37,938 nt of DNA from an uncultured Cetobacterium sp. (GCF_947038635.1 NZ_CAMQXC010000010.1:1-37938); one strand, 5' to 3'; positions 17,284-26,441 are shown, numbered from the stretch's first letter. Translations and numbers: made by a program. Notes: a model not told the origin generated them from the letters alone.

Positions 17284-17922
17284 TTAGATCTCCTCTCTAA
17301 CCTTTTTAACTTTAGCGATAAAAGCTTTTGCAGTAGCAGTAATCTCTTCGCTAGGTCCAGTAGCTAACTTTCCACCAACACCAACAGCTACAACTCCGTT
17401 TTTAATCCATTGGTCAACATTTTCTAAAGAAACTCCACCTGTAGGCATGATGTTAGCTTGAGGTAAAGGTGCTTTAACAGCTTTAATAAAGTCAGGACCA
17501 AAAGCACTTCCTGGGAAAAGTTTGATGATGTCGCAACCTAATTCCATAGCTTTAATCATTTCAGTAATAGTCATACATCCAGGCATGTATGGAATAGCAT
17601 ATCTGTTACAAAGTTTAGCAGTTTCAGCATCAAATCCAGGAGAAACAATATATTTTGCTCCAGCTAAAATAGCAAGTCTAGCAGTTTCAGTATCTAAAAC
17701 AGTTCCAGCACCAATTATAAAATCATCTCCAGGGAACTCTTTAGAAAGTTCTCTGATAACTTCAGTTGCTCCAGGTACAGTATAAGTTACTTCAATTGCA
17801 TTAACTCCACCAGCGATACAAGCATTAGAAACACGCTTAGCTTCCTCTAAATTCTCAGCTCTAACAACTGCAACAACACCAGTATTTATAATTCTATCTA
17901 TAATTTCATGTTTTTTTAACAT
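17284..17922 (-). CDS. eda: KDPG aldolase (2-dehydro-3-deoxyphosphogluconate aldolase)
   Basis: The 212-residue class I aldolase cleaves KDPG to pyruvate and glyceraldehyde 3-phosphate. Catalytic residues are visible: Glu44 in NAIEVTYTVPGA and the Schiff-base Lys134 in DIIKLFPGSAFGP; GAGTVLD, SPGFDAE, PYMPGC and MPTGGVSLENV are also present. I use the ATG with GGGGG 7 bases ahead; an upstream in-frame ATG would add 26 residues without SD support or family precedent. It is the first gene of a two-gene operon with kdgK. No uronate isomerase, dehydrogenase or transporter is adjacent. Confidence 0.94.
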   Translation of the reverse strand: MLKKHEIIDRIINTGVVAVVRAENLEEAKRVSNACIAGGVNAIEVTYTVPGATEVIRELSKEFPGDDFIIGAGTVLDTETARLAILAGAKYIVSPGFDAETAKLCNRYAIPYMPGCMTITEMIKAMELGCDIIKLFPGSAFGPDFIKAVKAPLPQANIMPTGGVSLENVDQWIKNGVVAVGVGGKLATGPSEEITATAKAFIAKVKKVREEI

Positions 17923-17988
17923 TTGTAAACCCCCTATATTTCTTTTATTAGTTGACTTAATTTTATAAAAATAGCAGTTTATAAACAA

Positions 17989-18021
17989 TGTCAATTTCAT
18001 AAAAAAATTCCATATATGAAA
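17989..18021 (-). promoter_or_regulatory. -35 box and near-palindrome upstream of the eda-kdgK operon
   Basis: TTGACA (minus strand, 17989-17994) is a consensus -35, but no good -10 lies exactly 17 bases on; TTTATA at 19 is the nearest. TTCCATATATGAAA (18008-18021) is a 14-base near-palindrome (one mismatched pair) just upstream, a plausible IclR-type operator. Confidence 0.3.
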
Positions 18022-18112
18022 CTAAAGGAAATAAGCCACTAAAAAGGTAGAAATATTTTGTAAAATATAGTAAAATGTAGGTAATACTCTATATAGGTTT
18101 TAAGGAGGAGAA

Positions 18113-18751
18113 ATGCAAAATTATAATGAATTATTAGAAGCAAATTTAGAATGGGTTGAAAAAAGATTAGATTTAGATAAAGATTATTTTAAAAATCTTT
18201 CAAAAGGACAAAATCCGCCATTTCTATATATAGGATGCTCAGATAGTAGAATGCCTATTGACACATTTACTCAAAGTGAACCTGGAAGTTTTTTTATTCA
18301 TAGAAATATAGCTAATCAAGTATTTTCTAATGATATGAATTTTTTAGCAACTTTGGAGTATGCAGTTGAACAGTTAGAAGTAGAGCATATAATAGTTTCT
18401 GGCCACTACGAGTGTGGGGGAATTAAAACAGCTCATGATAAATGCAGACACTCTTCAATAATATCAAGTTGGTTAATGCCAATAAAAAAGATAGAGGTAG
18501 AGCATAAAGAGGAGTTAGATAATCTAGTAACAGAACAGGAAAGGTTAGATAGATTAACAGAGTTAAACGTATTAGAGCAACTTAAACATATATTTGAATT
18601 ATCAGTTATAAGAAATAGAATTGAAAATGGAAAATATCCAAGAGTTCATGGATGGGTTTTAGATATTAGAAGTGGAAAGATAGTTGAAATAGAGATTCCA
18701 ATAGAAGATTGGAAATCGAAAGGAATAATACCTAAAGAGTATCAAGTTTAA
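18113..18751 (+). CDS. can: Beta-class carbonic anhydrase
   Basis: The 212-residue enzyme interconverts CO2 and bicarbonate. Zinc ligands of the beta class are all present: Cys42 and the Asp44/Arg46 pair in GCSDSRMP, His98 and Cys101 in SGHYECGG. Length fits the E. coli Can/CynT type (about 220). AGGAGG lies 5 bases before the ATG. It is a single-gene unit. Upstream are two 10-base direct repeats of the form GTAAAATRTA (18060-18079), of unknown meaning. Confidence 0.95.
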   Translation: MQNYNELLEANLEWVEKRLDLDKDYFKNLSKGQNPPFLYIGCSDSRMPIDTFTQSEPGSFFIHRNIANQVFSNDMNFLATLEYAVEQLEVEHIIVSGHYECGGIKTAHDKCRHSSIISSWLMPIKKIEVEHKEELDNLVTEQERLDRLTELNVLEQLKHIFELSVIRNRIENGKYPRVHGWVLDIRSGKIVEIEIPIEDWKSKGIIPKEYQV

Positions 18752-18756
18752 TAAAT

Positions 18757-18800
18757 AATCCTTTGTCTTTTAAAAATTTAAAAGATAGAGGATTTTATTA
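18757..18800 (+). terminator. Terminator-like long hairpin after carbonic anhydrase gene
   Basis: An 18-bp stem with two wobble pairs (18757-18774 with 18777-18794) starts 6 bases after the stop, but the tail TTTATTA is short for a strong intrinsic terminator. Confidence 0.6.
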
Positions 18801-18862
18801 TGTAGAAGTAAAAAGAATTTGTTTCATCTGTAGAATTTATTTAGTTTAAAAAATTTAAAAGA

Positions 18863-18868
18863 TATAAT
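18863..18868 (+). promoter_or_regulatory. -10 box of the mscS gene
   Basis: TATAAT, with a weak TTTAGT 17 bases upstream (18840-18845). Confidence 0.35.
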
Positions 18869-18884
18869 ATTTAGGAGGAAAAAA

Positions 18885-19748
18885 GTGGAAGTTAAATCAC
18901 AAAGTTTTGTGGAAGAAGTTTTAAATCATTTAGTTGACAAAAATATTTTTGTGAATTTTACAGTGGAGTTTTTATTTTTTATAATAAAACTATTTATCTG
19001 TATAGGGATATATTATTTTGTTTTAAAGTTAGTAAAAAAAATAGCTCCAATTTATAATAAGGCTAAAAAAGAGAATGTAATTGATCCTTCTCTAAGAAGT
19101 TTTATTAGATCGATTTTATATGTAGGATTACACGCTACATTAATAACGATTTGTCTTTTGATTATGGGAGTAAAAGAGAGTAGTTTACTTGCATTCTTTG
19201 GAACATTAGGAATAGGTGTAGGTTTAGCATTAAAAGATAACCTATCGAATTTTGCAGGTGGAATAATTGTTTTGATATTTAAAACATATAAAGTTGGAGA
19301 CGAAGTAAATATATCTGGAGAGATGGGATATGTTCATGATATTGATATTTTCTCTACTACAGTTAGAACTCACAATAATGATTTGGTAATAGTTCCAAAT
19401 GGTTCTATTGTTTCAAATAAAGTAATTAACTATACAAAGACTCCGATTAGAAGATTAAAATTTATAATAGGGGTATCTTATGATGCAGATTTAGATGTAG
19501 CTAGAGAAGCATTAGAAAAACTTTTAAGAACTAATCCTTTAGTTTTAACAGATCCACCAGTTTATAGTCATGTTGATTCATATGCAGATAGTTCTATAAA
19601 TATTGCATTGAAAGGATGGGTAACAAATGAGCATTACTGGACAGTTTATAAAGAAACATTAAATGGTATTAAAGGTGCTTTAGATAGAGAGAATATAAGT
19701 ATACCATACCCACAAATGGATGTTCATTTAAATAATATAGATAAATAA
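18885..19748 (+). CDS. mscS: Small-conductance mechanosensitive channel MscS
   Basis: This 287-residue inner-membrane channel opens under membrane tension to release solutes. It has three transmembrane helices; the pore-lining TM3 reads LAFFGTLGIGVGLALKDNL, followed by FAGGIIVLIFKTYKVGD and the beta domain (VRTHNNDLVIVPNG) typical of MscS. Length equals E. coli MscS (286). The start is GTG, with AGGAGG 6 bases upstream and no better ATG nearby. Confidence 0.94.
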   Translation: MEVKSQSFVEEVLNHLVDKNIFVNFTVEFLFFIIKLFICIGIYYFVLKLVKKIAPIYNKAKKENVIDPSLRSFIRSILYVGLHATLITICLLIMGVKESSLLAFFGTLGIGVGLALKDNLSNFAGGIIVLIFKTYKVGDEVNISGEMGYVHDIDIFSTTVRTHNNDLVIVPNGSIVSNKVINYTKTPIRRLKFIIGVSYDADLDVAREALEKLLRTNPLVLTDPPVYSHVDSYADSSINIALKGWVTNEHYWTVYKETLNGIKGALDRENISIPYPQMDVHLNNIDK

Positions 19749-19751
19749 AAT

Positions 19752-19779
19752 AAAAAAGCTGAAGAAATTCAGCTTTTTT
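19752..19779. terminator. Bidirectional terminator after mscS
   Basis: A perfect 12-bp stem (19752-19763 with 19768-19779), loop GAAA, with T-run. It overlaps the stop codon of the convergent minus-strand gene at 19778. Confidence 0.88.
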
Positions 19780-20662
19780 AAAATCTATATCCTAAAGAAA
19801 GTGTAACACTCTTTCTTTTTCCAAAACCAACTTCAGTTGTAAATTCAACTGATTTATTTATCTCACTTCTAAAACCAATAACATTGTTCCAAGGAGATGA
19901 TGTACTTTCTTTTACTTCAAATTTTCCATCTTTAACTTTGATTCCAGCAGGAAGAATTCCAAGTGTATTAATATCTCCTTTTAAAGTTTGAGTGATATTT
20001 TGATACATGGTTCCAATCCAAATAGAGTTTTTAGTATTATAAAAATTAAAATTATAACCAATTTTTGGAGAAACAACAAAAGCAGAGATATCTCCCTCGA
20101 TAATATTTAAAGTAGTATTAGTATAATTGAAATCAACTAGAGAGAAGAAATTTTTATATCCTCCAGCTAAGACAGTTCCAACTCCATAAGTAGTTCCTTC
20201 ATATCTTAAAGTAAAATCAACATCTTTAATAGGAAGAGAAGTGGGTTTTCCTCCTGGAAAAATAGATGGTAAAAGAAAGCTCCCATTAACATTAGCTGTA
20301 GAATGTCCCTTTGTTTTTCCTAAAATCCCATAGACATTTAAAAAAGGAAAAACCCAAAGATCCGCTTTAACTAATTTATTTGTATTAACTGTTTTAGCCT
20401 TATCAGCAGTAAGATTTAAACTTTTTCCAATATCTAATTTGCCGATAGTTCCTGTTAAATTAATCTCTTTAATATCCACATCTTGTTTCATATCTACATA
20501 TATAACATTTATTCCATAAGGGTTTGGAAGTTCATAACCTCTTTCTCGTGCTTCATTTCCAAGTAAAGGAAAGAATGATTTATCTTGTAAAGAATTATCA
20601 GAAGAGATAAGTAAAATACTATTAAAAATAAAAGTAATAAGTAATACTAAAGTTTTTTTCAA
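19778..20662 (-). CDS. Predicted outer-membrane beta-barrel protein, function unknown
   Basis: The 294-residue protein begins with a hydrophobic signal-like segment (residues 1-20) without a clear cleavage site. It contains RGYELPNPYGINVIYVDMKQ, KADLWVFPFLNVYGILGKT, YGVGTVLAGGYKNFF and VVSPKIGYNF, then a C-terminal strand ending SLGYRF with terminal Phe, the signature of barrel assembly. I recall similar uncharacterised barrels in proteobacteria, but cannot assign a function. SD AGGAGG lies ahead of the ATG. It is divergent from the DUF2147-NRPS operon, with 167 bases between them, so a functional link such as export or uptake of a product is possible but untested. Confidence 0.7.
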   Translation of the reverse strand: MKKTLVLLITFIFNSILLISSDNSLQDKSFFPLLGNEARERGYELPNPYGINVIYVDMKQDVDIKEINLTGTIGKLDIGKSLNLTADKAKTVNTNKLVKADLWVFPFLNVYGILGKTKGHSTANVNGSFLLPSIFPGGKPTSLPIKDVDFTLRYEGTTYGVGTVLAGGYKNFFSLVDFNYTNTTLNIIEGDISAFVVSPKIGYNFNFYNTKNSIWIGTMYQNITQTLKGDINTLGILPAGIKVKDGKFEVKESTSSPWNNVIGFRSEINKSVEFTTEVGFGKRKSVTLSLGYRF

Positions 20663-20786
20663 AAGAGCCTCCTAAAATATATTTTAACGGAGAATTATAT
20701 CATAAAAAGATAAATAAAGCTATTGGAAAATTAATAGAAAACAAAAGGGTAAGGCATTTCTAATATTACTGTTTAAGAATATAGGG

Positions 20787-20792
20787 TATAAT
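20787..20792 (+). promoter_or_regulatory. -10 box of the DUF2147-NRPS operon
   Basis: TATAAT preceded by GGG, with no convincing -35 at 17 bases; the 5' leader would be about 30 bases. Confidence 0.35.
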
Positions 20793-20829
20793 ATTTATCC
20801 ATAAAAAACAGGAGGGAGATTGTGATAAA

Positions 20830-21270
20830 ATGAGAGTAATTATATTATTTATAATGTTTGGAAATATGTTATTTGCTAATTCAATTTTGGGATATTGGAT
20901 GACTCAAGAGGGAAAAAATGGAAAGGAAGCTATTGTTTTAATAGAGAAAGAAAAAAATACATATATAGGAAGAATAAAGTATATAGCGACAGTTGATAAA
21001 AAATTTAATATAATAAGTTATACAAATAAAGATGAGATAGTAGATTTTGAGTTAGTAAAAGATTTTCAAAAAATTGATGATGTAACATATAAAAAAGGGC
21101 GGATAATAGATCCGAAAAGTTTAAGAGAGTATTATGCTTCTGTAAAGCTTGAAGGAGATAAATTTATATTAAGAGGTTCACTTGATCCTCATGGAATATT
21201 GGGAGCTAAGAGAGTTTGGAAAAAAGTAAATAAAGAGTATATAAAAAAATATGGTGATGAAAAATTATGA
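20830..21270 (+). CDS. DUF2147 exported protein
   Basis: This 146-residue protein has a short signal peptide (MRVIILFIMFGNMLFA) and the DUF2147 pattern: SILGYWMTQEG near the start, NTYIGRIKYIA, GRIIDPKSLREYYASVKLEG, and RGSLDPHGILGAKRVWKK near the end. DUF2147 proteins are small periplasmic beta proteins without an agreed function. GGAGGG is 13 bases from the ATG, rather far, and no nearer in-frame start exists. Its stop overlaps the start of the NRPS gene (ATGA), so translation of the two is coupled. Confidence 0.82.
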   Translation: MRVIILFIMFGNMLFANSILGYWMTQEGKNGKEAIVLIEKEKNTYIGRIKYIATVDKKFNIISYTNKDEIVDFELVKDFQKIDDVTYKKGRIIDPKSLREYYASVKLEGDKFILRGSLDPHGILGAKRVWKKVNKEYIKKYGDEKL

Positions 21271-24113
21271 TGAATAGTAGAAAGCTATCTCCTAATGAAA
21301 GGATGTATCTAGCATTTGAAAAAAACTATAACTCTTTTGTAATAAATAGGATTGTAGAGGGAAAGGGAGATATTAAGCTAGATACTTTTCAAAAAGCTGT
21401 TAATAAAGTTAGTGAAATATATCCTGAAAGTAGATTTAAATTAAAAAATGGATTTTGGATAGATTCGAAAATTAATCCAAAGGTTATAAAAATTCAAAGA
21501 AGAGATGTGGAAAAAGATTTTAAAGAGTTAATGAAAAGAAAGATAGATTTAACTAAAGAGGTAGCTTGTGAAATATACTATCTTAATGAATTTGATAAAA
21601 TAACAATTATATTTAGAACTCATCATGGGGTAATGGATGGAAAGGGACAAGGAGTTTGGATTGAAGCAATTTTTAAGGAGCTTAATAACTTAGAAGTTGA
21701 AAAATTTTCTTCTAAAATGAGAGACATAGATTTACTAAGAAAAAATGGAATTAAGAAAAGTAGTGATATAGTAACAGTTGGAAAATACTTACCGTTAAAG
21801 AATAGATTATCTTATAAAATTACAGATCCTATCTCTAAAAAAATTGAAATTGATGAGAAAATAAATAGTATAACAGCTAAATTAATAGGGAGTATTCATA
21901 AACTAAGTGAAGATTCTAAAAGTAGGTTTATAATAACTAGAGATATAAGAGAAAAGTTTTTAGAAGAAAAATTAAATACTGGAAATCTGTCGCTACCTAT
22001 GTACTTAGAAACTAAAAGTGACAATTGGCAAGAGATAAATAAAGATTTAATAAATACAATATTAAAAAATGAAGATATAGAATATTCACCAAAGGAGTAT
22101 TTTATATTTGAAAACATTCCAATAAATATTTTAAGTTTAGGATTAAAATATACGATTTTTAACTATAATAGACAAGAAAAAGCTGCAACAACTGCTGTAA
22201 TCTCAAATTTAGGTAGAATTGATTTAGAAAATTATAAAACAAAATACTTTATACCAAATAAAGTTTATGCATTACCAGTTATAACACCTCTAGTCCCATT
22301 ATCTTTTGTAATAACTGAGTTAGAGAATAAAACCATAATAACTGTAGGTTATTATGAAGGTAACTATGAAGAGGAAAAGTTAGAGGAGTATTTAGAAAAA
22401 TTAAAAGATACTCTTTTAAATAGGGTGAAAGTTGAGATTAAAGGGGATAAAGAGATAAAAAAAATTAATATATTTAAAGAGATTTTTAAAAAAATTAATC
22501 AAGAGAATACCTTAGTTTTAGAGAGTAACGAAGAGGTAAGTTATAGAGATATATTTTTTAAGGCTTCAAAAGTAGCCAATTATTTAAAAGAAATAGGAGT
22601 TAATAAAGGAGATAGAGTTTCTATATCAACAAAACGAGATTCAAGTTATTTAATCTCTATATTAGCTTGTATAAAAGTAGGAGCTATTTTTATACCAATA
22701 GATCCAGATTACCCAAGGGAAAGGATAGATTATATAAAAGAGAGCTCAGAAAGTAAGATATTATTAGAATCCTTAGATTTTATTTTAAAAGAGGATGCTT
22801 TAAGTAATCAAAATTTTAAAGAGTATGAAGAGTATGAAGATGAAGATGTGATTTATACTATTTATACTTCAGGAAGTACTGGAAAACCTAAAGGTGTAGA
22901 GATAACATATGGGACTCTTCGTAATTATATATCTAATTGTATTGAAAAATATGAGATAACAGAAGAGAGTATATTTGGATTTTTCACATCAATATCTTTT
23001 GATTTATCTATAACAGCTATTTTTACAACATTAGTAGCAGGTGGAAAAATAGAATTTTTTGATGAAAAAATTACACCAATAACTTTAAAGGCTATTTTTG
23101 AAAATAGTAAAATGAATAGTGTAAAAATGACTCCTACTCATTTGGAAATTATCTCAAAATACGATATAAAAAAAGATAGATTTAACTTAGTTATTATAGG
23201 TGGAGAACAACTAAAAGTAAGTACAGCTAAAAAAGCTCAAGATGTACTAGGAGAGCGTTGTAAAATAGTTAATGAATATGGTCCAACAGAAGCCACAGTA
23301 GGGTGTATATATCATATTTTTGATAAGAATAAAACTTATACAGGAGAGGGATTACCAATAGGAAAACCTCTAGATAATATTGATTTGTATTTAGAGATTG
23401 ATACCAATGAGAATACAGGAGAACTACTTATAGGTGGAGATTGCTTAGCAAAAGGATATTATAACAACTTAAAAGAAACCACAGATAAATTTATATATTT
23501 AGAGAATAAAAGATTTTATAGATCAGGGGATTTATGTAGAGTAAATAAAGATGGCGATTTAGAGTTTTTAGAAAGAAAAGATTTCCAGGTGAAAATTAGA
23601 GGTTATCGTATAGAGTTAGAGGAGATAGAGAAAAAAATAGAGGAATATCCATCAATAAAAGGGTGTAGAGTTATTCCGAACTCATCTAAAAATGCCTTAT
23701 TAGCATACTATATTGGAAAAATAGACCAAAAAGCACTTTTAAAAAATCTTAAAGAAAAGTTACCCGAATATATGATTCCCTACGCTTTTTTCGAAATTGA
23801 TGAGTTTCCATTAAATTCCAATGGAAAATTGGATTTGAAAAAACTTAAAGAGTTAGGACAAAAAGATTTTGAAGACAATATAGATGAGATTACATTATCG
23901 ACTTTTGAAAAAAAGATTGTTAAAATCTGGGAAGAGATATTAGAGATAAAAATAGATAAGAATAAAGTAAGTCGAAATTTTTATGAATTAGGTGCAGATT
24001 CTTTAAGTATAGTTAGGTTTATAAATGAGATAGAACCTTTAATAATCAAGGATGGAATAGAAAAAATTCTATTAAATCCAAATTTAAAAACAATAAATAA
24101 GTATAAAAAATAA
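21267..24113 (+). CDS. Single-module nonribosomal peptide synthetase, C-A-T, predicted asparagine-activating
   Basis: The 948-residue enzyme has three parts. Residues 1 to about 400 form a condensation-like acyltransferase domain with an intact HHGVMDG (119-125) and SNLGRIDL. About 410-845 is an adenylation domain: YTSGSTGKPKG (A3), FDLSITAIF (A4), NEYGPTEATVG (A5), YRSGDLCR (A7), KIRGYRIELEEIE (A8) and NSNGKLDLKKL (A10). The rest is a carrier domain with LGADSLSIV, whose Ser takes phosphopantetheine. Reading the pocket positions by eye gives D-L-T-K-I-G-E-V-G-K, one change from the published asparagine code DLTKLGEVGK. There is no thioesterase, reductase or epimerase, so the acyl-Asn product would need release in trans. 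No phosphopantetheinyl transferase is in the window. Alternative: a C-domain that N-acylates Asn. Confidence 0.85.
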   Translation: MMNSRKLSPNERMYLAFEKNYNSFVINRIVEGKGDIKLDTFQKAVNKVSEIYPESRFKLKNGFWIDSKINPKVIKIQRRDVEKDFKELMKRKIDLTKEVACEIYYLNEFDKITIIFRTHHGVMDGKGQGVWIEAIFKELNNLEVEKFSSKMRDIDLLRKNGIKKSSDIVTVGKYLPLKNRLSYKITDPISKKIEIDEKINSITAKLIGSIHKLSEDSKSRFIITRDIREKFLEEKLNTGNLSLPMYLETKSDNWQEINKDLINTILKNEDIEYSPKEYFIFENIPINILSLGLKYTIFNYNRQEKAATTAVISNLGRIDLENYKTKYFIPNKVYALPVITPLVPLSFVITELENKTIITVGYYEGNYEEEKLEEYLEKLKDTLLNRVKVEIKGDKEIKKINIFKEIFKKINQENTLVLESNEEVSYRDIFFKASKVANYLKEIGVNKGDRVSISTKRDSSYLISILACIKVGAIFIPIDPDYPRERIDYIKESSESKILLESLDFILKEDALSNQNFKEYEEYEDEDVIYTIYTSGSTGKPKGVEITYGTLRNYISNCIEKYEITEESIFGFFTSISFDLSITAIFTTLVAGGKIEFFDEKITPITLKAIFENSKMNSVKMTPTHLEIISKYDIKKDRFNLVIIGGEQLKVSTAKKAQDVLGERCKIVNEYGPTEATVGCIYHIFDKNKTYTGEGLPIGKPLDNIDLYLEIDTNENTGELLIGGDCLAKGYYNNLKETTDKFIYLENKRFYRSGDLCRVNKDGDLEFLERKDFQVKIRGYRIELEEIEKKIEEYPSIKGCRVIPNSSKNALLAYYIGKIDQKALLKNLKEKLPEYMIPYAFFEIDEFPLNSNGKLDLKKLKELGQKDFEDNIDEITLSTFEKKIVKIWEEILEIKIDKNKVSRNFYELGADSLSIVRFINEIEPLIIKDGIEKILLNPNLKTINKYKK

Positions 24114-24144
24114 AAAAAATCCCCCAAATTTCGGGGGATTTTTA
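24112..24144. terminator. Bidirectional terminator between the NRPS and ABC transporter operons
   Basis: A 9-bp stem AAATCCCCC / GGGGGATTT (24117-24125 with 24133-24141), loop AAATTTC, with A and T tails; it ends both convergent operons. Confidence 0.85.
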
Positions 24145-24151
24145 CATATAT

Positions 24152-24871
24152 TTACATATATTTTTTCAAAAGGGCTTCATAAGTTCCATCTTTTTTCAAC
24201 TCATCTAAAGCTGTATTGATTTTATTTAAAAGCTCACTATTTTTTTTAGAGATAGCAATGGCATATTCTTCAGGTTCTCCAGATGTTTCAGCTAATTTTA
24301 ATCCTTTATTATTTTTAACATAGTTTAAAGCAGTTTCAGAATCTAAAACAACAGCATCGATTTTATTATTTTGTAACTCCATAACAGCAGCGTAAGAAGC
24401 GTTATATTTTTTTGATTTAACATCTTTCATCTCACTAACTACAACATCTCCTGTAAATCCTAACATAACTCCAACAAGTTTTCCTTTTAAATCATCAAAT
24501 GTTTTAATGTCGTTATTATTATCATTTAAAATAATAACTTGGTTAGCTGTATAGTATGGGTTTGAAAAATTAACAGCCATTTTTCTTTCGTCACTAGCTG
24601 TCATTCCAGCAATAATAATATCTATTTTATTAGTTTCAAGAGCTGGAATCAGTCCATCAAAAGCCATATCTTTAATAACCACGTCCATACCTAATTTTTC
24701 CCCAATAGCTTTAACTAAGTCTATATCAAATCCAACTACCTCACCTTTATCAAGATATTCAAAAGGTGGAAATTCAGCATTAGTACCAACATAAAGCTTT
24801 CCTTTTGCAAAAGTTAGAGTGCTCATAATTAACATTAAAAATAAAACCAAACTTTTAATAATCTTTTTCAT
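24152..24871 (-). CDS. Polar amino-acid ABC transporter substrate-binding protein
   Basis: This 239-residue family-3 solute-binding protein has a signal peptide (MKKIIKSLVLFLMLIMSTLTFA, given here in part: cleavage after LTFA). It then has the standard LYVGTNAEFPPFEYLDKGEV and VGFDIDLVKAIGEKLG; MTASDERKMAVNFS contributes the Arg that binds the ligand carboxylate. Such proteins bind arginine, lysine, histidine, glutamine or asparagine, and the sequence does not settle which. It is the last gene of permease-ATPase-binding protein, whose leader peptide is rich in Arg and Asn codons. Confidence 0.9.
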   Translation of the reverse strand: MKKIIKSLVLFLMLIMSTLTFAKGKLYVGTNAEFPPFEYLDKGEVVGFDIDLVKAIGEKLGMDVVIKDMAFDGLIPALETNKIDIIIAGMTASDERKMAVNFSNPYYTANQVIILNDNNNDIKTFDDLKGKLVGVMLGFTGDVVVSEMKDVKSKKYNASYAAVMELQNNKIDAVVLDSETALNYVKNNKGLKLAETSGEPEEYAIAISKKNSELLNKINTALDELKKDGTYEALLKKYM

Positions 24872-24905
24872 AATATCCTCCTTAGTGTTATTAAAATCTT
24901 TTATA

Positions 24906-25634
24906 TTAATGATTTAAAACCTTTTCAATGAAATCTTTTGCTCTAGAATGATTAGAACCATCAAATAGCTCCTCAGGTGTTGTATCCTCTAAAATAGACC
25001 CTTGATCCATGAATAAAACTCTATCTGCTACTTTTCTAGCAAATCCCATTTCGTGTGTAACTACAACCATAGTCATTCCCTCTTTAGCAAGATCTCTCAT
25101 AACATCTAAAACCTCACGTATCATCTCAGGATCAAGAGCAGATGTAGGTTCATCAAAGAGTATAACTTCAGGATCCATACAAAGAGCTCTAGCTATAGCT
25201 ATTCTTTGTTTTTGACCACCAGAAAGTTGGTCTGGATACGCTAAAGCTTTATCTTTTAAACCAACTTTTTTTAATAAAATAAGAGCTTTTTCTTCAACAT
25301 CCTCTTTTTTCATACCTTTAACTTTCATAGGAGCTAAAGTAAGATTTTCAAGAACTGTTTTATGTGGAAAAAGATTGAAGTGTTGAAAGACCATTCCAAC
25401 TTTAGCTCTCATATGATTTATATCTGTTTTAGGGCTCATAATATCTTCTCCACTGATATAGATATGTCCAAGAGTAGGTTCTTCTAGACGATTTATACAT
25501 CTTAAAAATGTGGACTTTCCGCTTCCAGAAGGGCCAATTACAGCAACGACCTCTCCTTTCATTATATGAGTAGAAACCCCTTTTAAAACTTCAAGTTCTC
25601 CATAATTTTTAAATAGATTATCAACTTTTATCAT
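24906..25634 (-). CDS. glnQ: Amino-acid ABC transporter ATPase (GlnQ/ArtP type)
   Basis: The 242-residue ATPase has Walker [10 protein letters not shown] (about residues 33-41), Q-loop [16 protein letters not shown], signature LSGGQKQR, Walker [14 protein letters not shown] and the H-loop VTHE, as in polar amino-acid importers. It drives uptake together with the adjacent permease and binding protein. Its start overlaps the permease stop by 4 bases (ATGA), so translation is coupled; the binding-protein gene follows after 34 bases. Confidence 0.93.
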   Translation of the reverse strand: MIKVDNLFKNYGELEVLKGVSTHIMKGEVVAVIGPSGSGKSTFLRCINRLEEPTLGHIYISGEDIMSPKTDINHMRAKVGMVFQHFNLFPHKTVLENLTLAPMKVKGMKKEDVEEKALILLKKVGLKDKALAYPDQLSGGQKQRIAIARALCMDPEVILFDEPTSALDPEMIREVLDVMRDLAKEGMTMVVVTHEMGFARKVADRVLFMDQGSILEDTTPEELFDGSNHSRAKDFIEKVLNH

Positions 25635-26296
25635 TTATTACTCAACCCCTTTTCAACACCTCTCATAATTTTTGTAAAAATTCCAACTAAAATTAGATAT
25701 ATTAAACCAACTAAAAGTAGTGGTTCAACTCCTCTATAAGTTTGAGATGTAATGATATTAGCTGATCTTAAAAGATCTACACCACCAATAAACCCAACTA
25801 TAGATGTTTCTTTTAAAAGAGTTATAAACTCACTAACTAATGCTGGAAGTATTTTACGAATAGCTTGTGGAATTATAACCTCTTTCATAGCCATAGGATA
25901 ACTCATTCCAAGAGCTCTAGAAGCCTCCATCTGTCCTTTATCTAGTCCCTCAATACCAGCTCTAATAATCTCTGCAACATAAGCACTAGAGTTTATTCCA
26001 AAGGCAATTCCAGCAACTAAAAATATAGGCATGTCACGGAATCCAGCAAAAATAATGTTAGCCAGAACTAGAAGTTGAACAACTGCTGGAGTTCCTCTAA
26101 TAAGATCAATATAACAAATAGCAATCCATTTGAATCTAGGTGAAAGTCTTAAAAGTGCGATAAAAATACCAAAAATAACACCAAAGATAGCTGAAAAAGC
26201 TGTGACACCAACTGAAAAAGCTAAACCTTGAAGAACATATTGATATCTGTAACCATCAATAAAAATTGTTTTTAGTGTACTTAAGTAATCTCCCAT
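25631..26296 (-). CDS. Amino-acid ABC transporter permease (HisM/GlnP type)
   Basis: This 221-residue inner-membrane permease has about five hydrophobic helices. Its coupling motif is [30 protein letters not shown] (shortened: [10 protein letters not shown] then VIIPQAIR), as in polar amino-acid permeases; [14 protein letters not shown] is another family hallmark. One permease gene implies a homodimer. It is the first structural gene after an attenuator, with AAGGAG 6 bases before the ATG. Confidence 0.92.
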   Translation of the reverse strand: MGDYLSTLKTIFIDGYRYQYVLQGLAFSVGVTAFSAIFGVIFGIFIALLRLSPRFKWIAICYIDLIRGTPAVVQLLVLANIIFAGFRDMPIFLVAGIAFGINSSAYVAEIIRAGIEGLDKGQMEASRALGMSYPMAMKEVIIPQAIRKILPALVSEFITLLKETSIVGFIGGVDLLRSANIITSQTYRGVEPLLLVGLIYLILVGIFTKIMRGVEKGLSNK

Positions 26297-26326
26297 AAAA
26301 ATCTCCTTTATATTAGTATTTGGTAT

Positions 26327-26371
26327 AAAAAAAGAAGGTCTAAGAGTATAGACTTATACTCTTAGACCTTC
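26327..26371 (-). terminator. Leader terminator (attenuator) of the amino-acid transporter operon
   Basis: A perfect 17-bp stem (26355-26371 with 26334-26350) with a 4-base loop is followed by seven T on the minus strand and lies between the promoter and the permease gene, so it must be bypassed for expression. Its 5' arm CTAAGAGTA (26357-26365) can instead pair with TATTCTTAG (26452-26460) inside the leader-peptide gene: 9 pairs with one wobble. Confidence 0.85.
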
Positions 26372-26441
26372 CAAAATTAAAAGGGTAAATAATTTTGCGA
26401 AAGTAATCCATAGTTATGAGAATAAAAATGGATGGTCAGCA

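Noticed and set aside
25009-25215. Plus-strand ORF inside the ABC ATPase gene
   Set aside because: Antisense shadow; the minus strand has complete Walker motifs.
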